From: Dioscorea cayenensis subsp. rotundata
Taxonomy: Eukaryota; Streptophyta; Magnoliopsida; Dioscoreales; Dioscoreaceae
Assembly (NCBI RefSeq): GCF_009730915.1
Contig: NC_052489.1
Coordinates: 28,885,916 to 28,949,915, forward strand
Direction of reading: 5' to 3'
Length of the DNA stretch: 64,000 nt
Below the pieces are notes generated by a model. It was given only the letters and a program-made list of their open reading frames with translations, was not told the DNA's origin and did no database searches. This document shows, in pieces, positions 24,005-34,677 of the stretch. The translations under genes were made by a program, and so were the position numbers. The stretch's first letter is position 1. Every line of letters starts with the position of its first letter.

Positions 24005-26366
24005 TGTGAGCCCCACCCCTTAATTAAATTCTAGCAATTGCTTTTATTTTTAACCATAACGTTGGTTTTACTTTCAATCCTAGCCGTTGGTTTTTGTTTT
24101 TTATTTTCAAAACCCTAGCCATCTCTTTACCTCATTTTTTTTAATTTTGAAACCCTAGCCGACTCTTCACCTTTTTCGGTTTTAGATCACCGTTAAAAAA
24201 AAGGGGAGAGAGACTTGCCTCATCTCTTCCTCTCTCTGTTTGCGGGTGGTGTCGGTGGCGAGGATGGGACAAGAGTCATATCGTCACGGATTTCGTTTCA
24301 CTGTTATTTTTGAGATAAGGTTCTGAGTTATTTTTGTTTTTGCTTTTTCTTATGCTTGTTTGTGACGTGCTACTAGTTAGGGTTAGGGTTTGGTGAGAAC
24401 TGATTTGATTTTAATTTGAGGATAAAATTATGAAATTTCCTGTTAGTATAGTAAAGAACCCTAATTTATTTGGAAGATCTGGAGATAGAATATGGAAGGG
24501 ACCAGAATAGAAAAATTGTACATCGAGGTCTTGTTTAGCTTGCTAACAAATTTCAAATTTTTGGAGTAGTATTCTGTAAATGATAAATTTTTAGACGCAG
24601 GTGGCGCGGACAAGATCTCTGTTCAGACCTTGAGAAGGTTTTAATTAATTACATAGTTGTTAGTTCTGATTTAGATTTATATTTATATAAGAAAGTTATA
24701 GAGGACTATTTTATGTTTGACTCTGCAAAATTTCAGAATTTTTAGTCATGTAAATTGTGAGATATGATCATATTTCTATAGGTGTGCTCAGTAATATTTC
24801 TGCAGAAATCATAAAGATTGCTTAGAAAATTTGATGGTCATGTACATGAAATTTGGAGAAGAGTAACATAACAAAGTTATAGAGTTTGATGTTTTCTAGA
24901 TACCTGTAAAAATTTAGATTCTTTGGATGAGTCGTTTAAAAGTTATAGCATTATTAGTGTAGTTGTTCCCAATGATATTACTGTGCAGAATCTGAAGTTT
25001 GTTTGGTGTTTCTCATGGTCTTAGATGTTGTATCTGGTATAGCATAAAATAAGAAAGTGATGCATTACTGAGTTATTTGACTGCACATAAAATATTATTG
25101 CTTTTAAAAATTTTTATTGAGAGATATTCATATTTGAAAAGGATATGTCTGAATTACAAGCCTGCAGAAATAGTTGGGCATTCAATTGAATGTTATAAAT
25201 TGTGTAGTACTCTAAGTTGTGTGAATTTCCGATATGTCATAGTGTTAGGTGTCTATTTTTCCCAGAATTTTGAAATTTGTCATTTGGAAAAGTGTATGTG
25301 AAGTTATGAGGGTTTTAGTACTCACTGATCATGTTGGAATTATTGATATGGCTTTTAGAGTGGGTAATTGCTATTGTACCCTCGCAATAATAAATATTTG
25401 GGAGTGTAGAATAATAGTTGAACTTTTTGCATTTGTACCCTTCTAAAAATCTTTTTGTTTAATACTATTGCTTGTTAGCTTCGATTTGTTATTTGAAAGC
25501 TAATAGGATCTCTTCCCAAATATAGGACATGCGAAAGGTGTAAGGTTTGGGAGTATTTTTGGGCGTTAATCAGGTAAGTATCCCACATATAAATCCTATT
25601 ATATATATATATACTTGAAAGTTATAGTTTTGTGAACTTTTGGGATTTTTGAGAAAAAAAAAATACTGATTATTTTGATTTATATTTTGAATTATTTATT
25701 TATTATTATTTTCGGAATTACTTTAAATTATTTGCAATTTCGACTTAGTGATATTTTATTTTAGATTATAATTATCTGAAAAATTTGAATATCTATTTAA
25801 ATTCAGATTATTTAAGTTCTAAAGTTTAGACAACTTATCTAAATATGTATTACTTCAATTCTGAATTTCAGATATCTTTTAGTTAATTTCTGATTAATTA
25901 TTATTAATATTTTTTTAAATTATTTCATGTTTGGATTAAAATAACTGGTTTATTTTGATATGATAAAAATGGGATCACGCGACTGCAAATAACTTGCATT
26001 TTGCCCAATATGAATTTTGATAATATATTGTTTTGTGAACATGAAATATTTTGACACAGTACTCGTAGTCCCCAAACTAATTTTGCAATAACCCTGTCAT
26101 TGGGGGTTAAACACTGACCGTGTCGACATGTACTCTTATATGGAAACTATAGTTTCCCACCGCTTTTCGTCGGTGAAGAATAACGACCTTTGATAAATCT
26201 AGCTCGGGTCACCGAGGGTATTGTTTTTGCAATCCACTGAGTTTAATTCTTTGTTTTGTTTTGGATCAGGTTTTGAGGCCTTGGATGTCTACTTGGTTTC
26301 GGCCTTGTAGGTGTACGGTCGTTTGTCGGCGTCCCAGGTCCATAGAGCTGGGTTCGGGGCGTGATA
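24005..26366 (+). mobile_element. Long solo-LTR-like element D
   Basis: 2.36 kb. Starts TGTGAGCCCCACCCCTTAATT, ends GGTTCGGGGCGTGATA. Perfect target duplication TTTCT at 24000-24004 and 26367-26371; the empty site is seen in unit 1 near 8890. It carries the family block CCCTGTCATTGGGGGTTAAA and CTCGGGTCACCGAGGG near 26095-26220. No ORF of substance. Opposite orientation to A-C. Confidence -1.
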
Positions 26367-26782
26367 TTTCTAATCAAAATTCATCATTTACTTATCCTTG
26401 GATATCTGTAGCGCATGTAGAGAAAAGTATTTTCTCCCAATTTTGATTTGAATAAATATACCTCTTTAATAGCACTATTTATTTTCTTACACATTCCATT
26501 CCCATTCTAATAGTTGTGCATCCAAATATGTTGTACGTTAACAATGATTCTCATTCTACCGTGTTTATTATCTACATCCAAACACGCCCTTAAGTTAGAG
26601 GAAGGCATCTTAACAATTAAAAACAATATTGATTTTCTTAGCTCACTTTTTACAAATATCAGAGGTATAAAGATCAACATTGGACCCAACTAAGGTATGA
26701 AATACAAAAATTCATCCTGATGTTACCCAACACAAATGACCCTCTTCTAAGGTGATTTTTTTAGTATTGCCACGGACAATCT

Positions 26783-29746
26783 TGTAATACCCTGAACCTT
26801 TGGATAATTACTGAAAAAAAATATATTTAGTTTAATACTACAGTTGCAGTAAGATTTTTGTACAGAGTAATTTTGGTGAGAAACCCAAGTGGAAAGAACG
26901 AGGACTTAAATGTAAAAGTTTTTAAAAGATTTTGGGTTAAAGAATAAATGAAAAGGATGGACATGAAATGTTTATGGAATCCGAGGACTGAAAGGTAAGA
27001 TGGAAGGGATCTTTTTAAAATGTTGTGTTATAACCTGGGGACCGTTGGGTAATTTGAAAGGACCTTTTGAGAATACTATTTCATAATTCAAGGACCATTT
27101 GGGAGTTTTTCAGAGACTGTTTTGTAAGAAATTATCTTTTCAGGGACTAAAAAGTGAATTTCGGCTGAAGAGTTAATTGAGAAAAAAATCTAGAGCTTGT
27201 GTTGTTCATCTTCTTCTCCACCATTTTGCTACAGTAACCCGAGAGTTAAAAAAAAATGAAGAAATGAGAGAAATTAGAGGTTTTTAAAGAGAAAAACTTG
27301 GAGATCGTCGGAGGAGATCTCATGGGAGGATGACTTGGCATTTGGTAAGAGGCTTCCTCGTATTATTTTTTGGCATGGATGTATGTATGCATGTATATAT
27401 GTATATATTGTTTATTTGATGAAGAAAATGATAGATTTGAGTAGAAATAATCGTGGTTTGTTGTTGATGGATGATGAATCTTGAAGTTATTTGGAAAAAA
27501 ATACTTGTATTTGTGATGAATCTAGCTTGAATAGAGGATGAGATTTTCGGTTTTCATCGTAGTCAATTCTTGTAGCACCGAGATTAGTGTTTGGTTTAGT
27601 TAATTAAGTTGATGATTATGATGATTAAGGTGTTAATGATGATGGTTGGATTGGAATTGGTTGGGTTTAGCCAAAATTGATTTGGTTGAGTTGAATTGAA
27701 TTGATTGAGTTGAGTTTGATTTTGGTTTTAACCAAGTTCATTTAATTGAATTGGAATTGGGTTTGGATGAGAATTGAAGTGGTTGGGTTTAATTGAATTG
27801 ATCTGGTCTGGGTTTGATCAAATCAAGTTGAGTATGGTTGGACTTGAATGGTTTGGTTGAATTAAATTGGTTGAAGTTGATTTGGGTTTGGTTTAGATGT
27901 TGGGCTAAAGGTTTGGGCTGAACCAATTGGAAGAGAATTGGGTTCGGTTGAACCAAGCTGGTTCAACAGAATTTGTATAAGAATTAAGTTGGTTCAAGGC
28001 TAGTGGGTTTAATTAAACCTGGTTCAGTGAATTTGAGTTTGGTTCAGTGAAATTGAGGTTGGTTCAGGTTGGTTCAGAATGGTCTAGCCCAAATTGGGTT
28101 GGCTTAAGTGCAATTGGAGACCAATTTGATTATGCAAGGTCAGGTTTGAACCGATTGGAGTGAGTGGGCCCAATTAGAGAGTCGGTTATTGCTTTCATGT
28201 ATTTTCTGTTGGGTTCAATTATGTTCTTAGTTGTCATAATTGTTTATTTATTTTATTATGTTATCCTGTTAGGTGTTGATTAGGCTTGGGAGGGAGTTCC
28301 AGGTCTAGCAAGAAACCCAAGGAGACCAGGTGAGTTGGTAGTGGCTATTATTTTAAATAATTAATTTAATTATTATTATTTTGAAATAATTGTTTAATGG
28401 CTAGTATTTTGGAAATAAATGTTTAAGTATTTCATTTTATCATGTTTAATTTCGTATAAGGTCGAAATATACTTATATTTATTTTCCTACGATGTGCCAT
28501 GATAATCGTATTGATACATCCGTTTTGTATATTTATACGTATTTGTAAATAGTGAAAATACATGTATATGTGATTTGAGTATTCAACTCATGTATTTATT
28601 TTTGATGGTTATATATGCTTTGATTTGGAATGATTTGTGAAATCATGTGCGCGTATTAAAATGTTTTACCGACAATATTTGTGGAACTGGTTTTCATTCT
28701 TGGTATAGGAATGGTATTATGGAACTTTATTGGTATTATACATTGTTATACTTTTGGCATTGGCTTTGTGGAAAATAATGTTTATTTCCGTGATGTGAAT
28801 GTTTGTCCTGGATAAGGATCCTGTGATATGATTTATATCAATGGTATTATTGCTGTATTTACTTGATGGTTTTGATGGTGACGGGCTAAGGCCCGACTCA
28901 TGCGATAGTGGGTCCCCACGGGCCGACCTTTAGAGGTGGCGTGGTGGACCCGGGTATTGATTTCACGAGGGCGGCTCGGTGGGAGCGGAGAGCCCTGACT
29001 GGATATTCATCGGGTAGCCGGGGTCACCGACCCGGGTGAACCGATGGGTCAACGTTGAGGACATGAGTTCCTTGACGGCTCGAACCTAGCCGTGCCACGG
29101 CGAGGGTTTAGAGAGTTTTCTGAACCATGTTATCTTTGGGTGAGTGTTGGGTATTGCTTTATTTTGAATTTGAGATTTATGTTATTTTTTTGAATTGTGA
29201 TGAGGGCAGTCTCTCACAAAGTTTGTGTTTTTCGAGAAAAATCAAATTGATGTTGATTTATGTTGAATTTATGTTTCAAGAGTTCTTTAAAAGATTGTGT
29301 TTTTGCTAGAATTACGGTATTTTTTGGAAAAAGTTGGAAAATTATTTGAGCAGTTTGTATTTATGTACTTTATATATACACTGTATTTAAGTATTTGAAA
29401 TTATTAAGCCACTACCGACCAACTGAATGTCTGTCAGAATGCAGGGAGCAGGACCCTAGAATGCCTGATTGAGTATAGCGCTAGTCAGGGTTGAGTCCAA
29501 GATTGCAGTGGGTCCCATATCTTTCTTTCTATTTATTGGTGTCGTGATCTGGTAGCGGTTGTACCCATGAAATTTGAGTTATTAGTATTCATGGTATTTA
29601 TGTATTTGAACTTGTAGTTGGTGTGAAGTTGTAAATTGTGATTTGTAGGTCTGATTTTGTTTAAAGCAGGGTGTCAGTTTCCAGTTAAAAGGGAATTTTA
29701 ACTGATGGGTGCCACATTTACCTCAGTAGAAGGGGTGGGTGTGACA
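26783..29746. mobile_element. Long solo-LTR-like element E
   Basis: 2.96 kb. Starts TGTAATACCCTGAACC, ends GGGTGGGTGTGACA. Perfect target duplication AATCT at 26778-26782 and 29747-29751. 27600-28160 is a degenerate array of GGTTGGGTTTGA/TTGAATTG-like words, and 28870-29110 is a GC-rich island (e.g. GGGCTAAGGCCCGACTC) in otherwise AT-rich DNA. No protein-coding region. It shares only its terminal sequence pattern with A-D, so it is probably a different family. Confidence -1.
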
Positions 29747-30004
29747 AATCTTTTCTCTTCTAAGCTGTTCACTTGTGTAAAACCGTCTTATACCAATGGT
29801 ACATGTTGAAATTTTTACTTATTTTTTTAAATTAGTTGTATTGTATGATATTAGTATTACTCTGTTATTATTTTTAATAAAATTATAATTTATCCACTTT
29901 AACTAAATATATATAGTTTGATTGGCCATGTCTTGCTTCAAATCCTGTGTTATTTAGAAGCACTGTAAATTAAGTCTAAATAAAACCTTCAATTTAAAGA
30001 CACT

Positions 30005-30165
30005 AACTTTACTCAATATTAATTAGTATTAATTAACTCAAGATCAACTTCAAGCTTTCCTTAATTAATAGAACATCTATCGCATCACTGTGAACACAAC
30101 CATTGTCAAATACAAAAAAAAAAAACAACCAGGCTAGCTGTTCTCTGCCTTCTTTGTCATCTCGA
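30005..30165 (+). repeat. P450 upstream segment, first of two copies in unit 2
   Basis: AATTAACTCAAGATCAACTTC ... GCATCACTGTGAACACAACC ... TAGCTGTTCTCTGCC matches the single upstream copy in unit 1 at about 11110-11250. It recurs at 30685-31140, immediately upstream of P450 copy 2. Confidence -1.
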
Positions 30166-30684
30166 TGGATAGCCATAATTTAAAAAATCTGATCTTTAAT
30201 TTAAGAAACATGATCCTCTCAATAAACTTTACAATCTACTGTTTTACTAAATTTTATTTTTTATTAGTGAGGTTGTTTTAAACTCACTTCTTTTAAGATT
30301 GTGGGATTGAAAAAACAAAATTTTTCTGGATCCACTTGTGCCGTAATGTTGATACTTATCTAAATGTGCTAGATAAAATTTTGTAGTCTCATTAATTTTT
30401 ATGGTGGAGATTATTAATATGTATGAAATCATGTAGTTTTTCTCATTTAGATTTTCCATGTTAAAAATCATAGTCTTTTATTAGTTTCAATGTTGATTGT
30501 CAATATTATTTTTTTGGTAATTTATTACATATGGTTTATCAATACATAAGGTAGGAGAAATTAATCCTGCTTAACTGTGAGATGGGTGCAGTCTACATTT
30601 ATTTATATCTGTCTGTTTACTTCACATAGTTTTATTTCTAACATTAAAAAAACTTCTATTTAGAAATAGCTGACTTAATTTCCC

Positions 30685-31140
30685 TTAATATTAATTAACT
30701 TGAAGATCAACTGCAAGTTTTCCTTAAAACGTTTTTTTCAAAAAAAAAAAAATTATAATTAAAATAATAATGTAATCAATAATCAAGTGGTTTATTGATA
30801 TCTGGCTTCTTTTAGTTAAGATCTTTCACAAGTACTGAGAGTTGGAATTACCAGTAAGAACATATTTATAAAAGTGTGAGTAGTCATTATATATATATAT
30901 ATATATAATTTTAACACTCATATGTACGTAGACTCCATCCTCACTTACTACTGTGAGGCTTGTGCATGTGCATGTATATGTTTTTTTATAACTATTTAAC
31001 AGTCATCCATGAAAAAAATAATAATTCCATTAAAAAAAATCAACAGATTAACTAGGAAAGAGACAATAAGACATCCACCGTGTCACTCTGAGCAGAATCA
31101 TATCGTGCTAGGCTGTTCTTTGTCTTCTTTATCTCCAATC
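30685..31140 (+). repeat. P450 upstream segment, second copy, with insert
   Basis: Begins TTAATATTAATTAACTTGAAGATC and resumes after a roughly 300-bp AT-rich insert at 31060 (ACATCCACCGTGTCACTC, then GCTAGGCTGTTCTTTGTC). Probable P450-2 proximal promoter and 5'UTR. Confidence -1.
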
Positions 31141-31159
31141 ACACCCAAAATAAATTATT

Positions 31160-31197
<38 letters not shown>

Positions 31198-31328
31198 TTA
31201 CTTCAAGACTTCAAGTCATGCTGCTCAAAACAAACAAAACACTGAAACACTGAAACACTGACACTGAAACAAACAGAGAGGAGATAACGAGAAGCAAGAG
31301 AGCAAAAAAGAAAGACATAGTTCAAACC

Positions 31329-32968
31329 ATGAATACAATAATCTTCACAACCATAGTACTCATCATCCTCATCATCCTCATCAAACTTCTCATCTTCTCC
31401 AAAACTCAAAATAAGAACAAGATTAAGAATCCACCAAGTCCCACTTCACTCCCAATCCTTGGTCACCTCCATCTCCTCATAAACAACAAACAACCACTCT
31501 ACAAAACTCTCACTCAACTCTCCATCAACCATGGCCCCATCATGCTCCTCCGTTTTGGCTTTCGGCATGTTCTCATCGTCTCGTCGTTCTCTGCTGCAAC
31601 TGAGTGCTTCACCAACCTCGACGTCATCTTTGCGAACCGTCCCAAACTCCCCGCTGAAGGTCGTCTCACATACAATCACACCACTCTCGGCACCTCCTCT
31701 TATGGTCCTCACTGGCGTAACATCCGCCGCATCGTCACCGTCCATCTCTTCTCTTCGGCAAAGCTGAACTTATCATCCACCATCCGTGCTGCCGAGACAC
31801 ATGCACTTGTCCGGCGCTTGTTCAAAGGTGGCAGTGATTTTTAAGAGAGTGGATATGAGGACAGTTTTGCATGAGATGGTGTTGAATGTGATGATGATGT
31901 TGGTGGCCGGAAAGAGGTATTATGTGGATGAAGGAGTATTGAATGCGGATGTGGATGAAGTCAAGTGGTTTGAAGAGATGGTGGAGGAGACGTTCAAGTT
32001 TAGTGGGATATCAAATGCCAGGGATTTCTTGCCGGAGTTTTTCAGGGTTGTGGACGTGCATGGAGTGGAGAAGAAGTTGGCGAGGTTGGAGAAGATGTGG
32101 GATGAGTACTTGCAGAGGTTGATAGATGAGTTGAGAGGCAAGCTTGGCCATGAGAATCATGATGATAATGAGTCCATTATTAGAATAAATCTTATTGGTA
32201 CTTTGCTAGCAATGCAAGAAGATGAAGACCCAGATTATTACACTGATAATCTCATCAAAGCACAAGTCCTGGTATATATGTATAATTAATAATTGACATT
32301 GATTAATTTATTAACTAAATATGAGATATGAAGATGTATAATTTTGTTTATGCAGAGTCTTTTATCTGCCGGATCACATACAGCATCGGGGACGCTAGAA
32401 TGGGGGTTGTCACTGCTATTAAACCATCATCAAGTTTTGAGAAAAGCTCGAGATGAGATTGATGAACTTGTAGGACATGACAGACTAATCAAAGAGTTTG
32501 ATATCCCTAACCTTCCTTACCTTCATTGCATTGTACTTGAAGTTCTTCGGCTTTATCCTACAACACCATTACTCCTGCCTCATGAATCCTCTCAAGACTG
32601 CAATGTCTCCGGCTTCGACATTCCCCGTGGCACGGTACTAGTGGTGAATGCTTATGCTATGCATAGAGACCCGGAGATATGGGAAGATGCATTGATGTTT
32701 AAGCCTGAGAGATTTAGGAGGAGAAGAGGAAGGGAAGAAGATGATGCCTTTTGGGATGGGGAGAAGGAGGTGTCCGGCTGAAGCATTTAGTTTTAGGGTT
32801 GTTGAGTTGGTGCTTGGGGCTCTAGTGCAGTGTTTTGAGTGGGAGAGAGTTGAGGATGTGGTGGTGGACATGGAGGGAGGACCTGGTTTGGATATGCGTA
32901 AGGCTATACCACTTGAGCTTATGTGCAAACCTCGTCAAGATTTAATTGGTGTTATGTCTAGTCTCTAA
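31329..32968 (+). pseudogene. Cytochrome P450, CYP81-like, copy 2 (frameshifted)
   Basis: Same two-exon structure as copy 1 (31329-32271 and 32356-32968; CCTG|GTATAT, TGCAG|AGTCTT) with very high nucleotide identity. Differences that matter: an extra T in the run 31838-31842 gives an in-frame TAA. The TTT at 32712-32714 is two T shorter than copy 1, shifting the frame before the heme loop. The I-helix motif is AGSHTA instead of AGTDTS, losing the acidic residue. The heme loop read in its own frame is PFGMGRRRCPAEAF, so the Cys ligand is kept but the following Gly is Ala. Both frameshifts are in homopolymers and could be base-calling errors; the I-helix changes are substitutions and are not so easily dismissed. 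ER monooxygenase ancestry; function probably lost. Confidence -1.
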
Positions 32969-33169
32969 ATTTTTGGAATGAGTTATTTCTTGCATGTGTT
33001 GTGACTCTATTTATGATAATAAAAATGTTTGGTGTGTTCAAAATAACATGCTGAAGTAATTAAAAGGAGATCGAGTAAACACCTGATATGATGTATTATT
33101 GATAAGAAAATAATACTAAAAATTATTTCAACAAATAACAATACTAAAAAGTATTTCAGTGGAAGCTAA

Positions 33170-33355
33170 ACGGTGTTGGTGGTTAACGATCGATGTTGAC
33201 CTGGATCTCTTGGAGGAGGAAGAAGATGGTGTGAGTTCGAAACCCATGTAGAGGTATTAACTATATAAGAGTTTGGATTCTCGATCCATGCAGATCCCAA
33301 TAACCCAAAATGAGGGCTCGTGAAGTATTTAACTCTGAGCACGTCTTGTAACTAA
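33170..33355 (+). repeat. SINE (candidate)
   Basis: Good B-box GTGTGAGTTCGAAACCC near 33230, tRNA-like upstream part (TGGTGGTTAACGATCGATG), non-coding body. No clear A-tail, so it is probably old or truncated. Confidence -1.
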
Positions 33356-33399
33356 TTACCAATGATTTTTTTGTTGCCGCCATATGCCCACCTCAATAA

Positions 33400-33850
33400 T
33401 AACCTTCTTGCACTCCTAGATTGTATCAACTCAATGTTATCAAAAGGCTTAAACTCAAGATCGTGGAGATGGAGCTCAAACTGGATTTTCATGATTAAAT
33501 CCTTTTATATTAATTTGGTCACTTTTTTGAATGATAGTAGGCTACGGTGTTCTCTTGGCAAAACTTCGTACGTGGAAGGGTGCTTGCGCTTTTGAAATTA
33601 AAATCTTTAATTGCCTTCAGTGGGACTCGAAAATCATGACCATGGATATCCGGATAAGAATGGTTGTAATGAAATCTCGACTGCTACTTGTATACTTTAC
33701 TATGTGGCAGAAAAGATAGTGGACCATTTACTGGTAACCTGTCAATTTGCTAGCATATTCAATATCCAAAGCATTCCTCTTGCCCTGAAGGAGATTTGGT
33801 CTTCATGGGGAACCGATTTTTTCAAATTTACTTGGTCTTGAGAACCTTCT
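33400..33850 (+). pseudogene. Degenerate L1-type LINE fragment
   Basis: Across frames it shows the LINE-typical order seen in the better copy at 39630-40560: an F-x-VKSFY-like start, a CSLGKT.YVEGCLRF / KIFNCLQWDSK segment, and a V-DHLLVTCQFAS zinc-finger-like end. Many stops. Confidence -1.
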
Positions 33851-34400
33851 CATCAGGACAACTTGCTAGTTTATATGGTTAAAAAGAAATAATTATATTT
33901 TCAACTGTATACAACTCTATCTCCTCTTTCTATTATTTGTAAAATTAATTATTTGTTTATTACTTGCATGAATATAGTTCTAATGGCAAAAAAAGGCCAA
34001 GCTTGAGGAGATGACCTCGACAATTAAAAAAGGCTGTAACTTTGCTGAAAATTCATTGGCTACTTAGGAGATCCAGTGTGGACCACATATTTTTTATTCT
34101 TGAAGAGTGCTCGGATGCTATTTTAATAACATGCTTGTTTTTTTTTTTTTCTATTTTTGAGTCATATTTTATTTTTTTCTTCACTTGTAATTATATTTTA
34201 TTCTCTACTTCTTGTGAATTCATATACATTTGGTTTTTGTATATTTTTTATTTTCTTAATATATATATATATATATATGATTTATCAACTAATTAAAAAA
34301 AATCCTCCAACGCTATGCTGGGTTCATTAACAAACATACCTACAGTGTTGTTAACGGAACTTTAATGCTCAAACAGTTCAAGTACCTTCAAGCTTATGGA
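33851..34400. other. AT-rich intergenic DNA
   Basis: T-rich runs and a (TA) tract at 34259-34278. 34300-34400 joined to 39224 onwards (the copia-2 empty site) shows no recognisable gene. Confidence -1.
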
Positions 34401-34668
34401 TGTAGAAACGAAAATCGATCAAATGATTTAACTCATGCAAGATTGAGAACCAAACAATACTCTCAAACAGGGAACGTAGAAGTTTTTAGTGCTGTAAAAG
34501 ATGAACTTTCCTGATTCTATTGCTTGACTTAAATAAGAGAAGATAAAAGACAGTTACAACATGGTCTTCAAACCGCACGTCATGCATGTCACCCACGTCT
34601 AGTCATGCATTTGACTCAATCAAAGGAAAAATAAAATATAGACTAAACACGCAAGAGTTATTCTAACA
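34401..34668 (-). repeat. Copia-2 LTR (3' LTR of the minus-strand element)
   Basis: 268 bp copy; partner of 38951-39218. Confidence -1.
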
Positions 34669-34677
34669 AATCTCCTC

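Larger units (their letters stand above)
23310..33085 (+). repeat. Segmental duplication, unit 2 (contains P450 copy 2)
   Basis: Same order of blocks as unit 1 but expanded by element D (24005-26366), element E (26783-29746) and a repeated promoter segment. Both LTR insertions have perfect 5-bp target duplications and are missing from unit 1, so they post-date the duplication. Confidence -1.
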
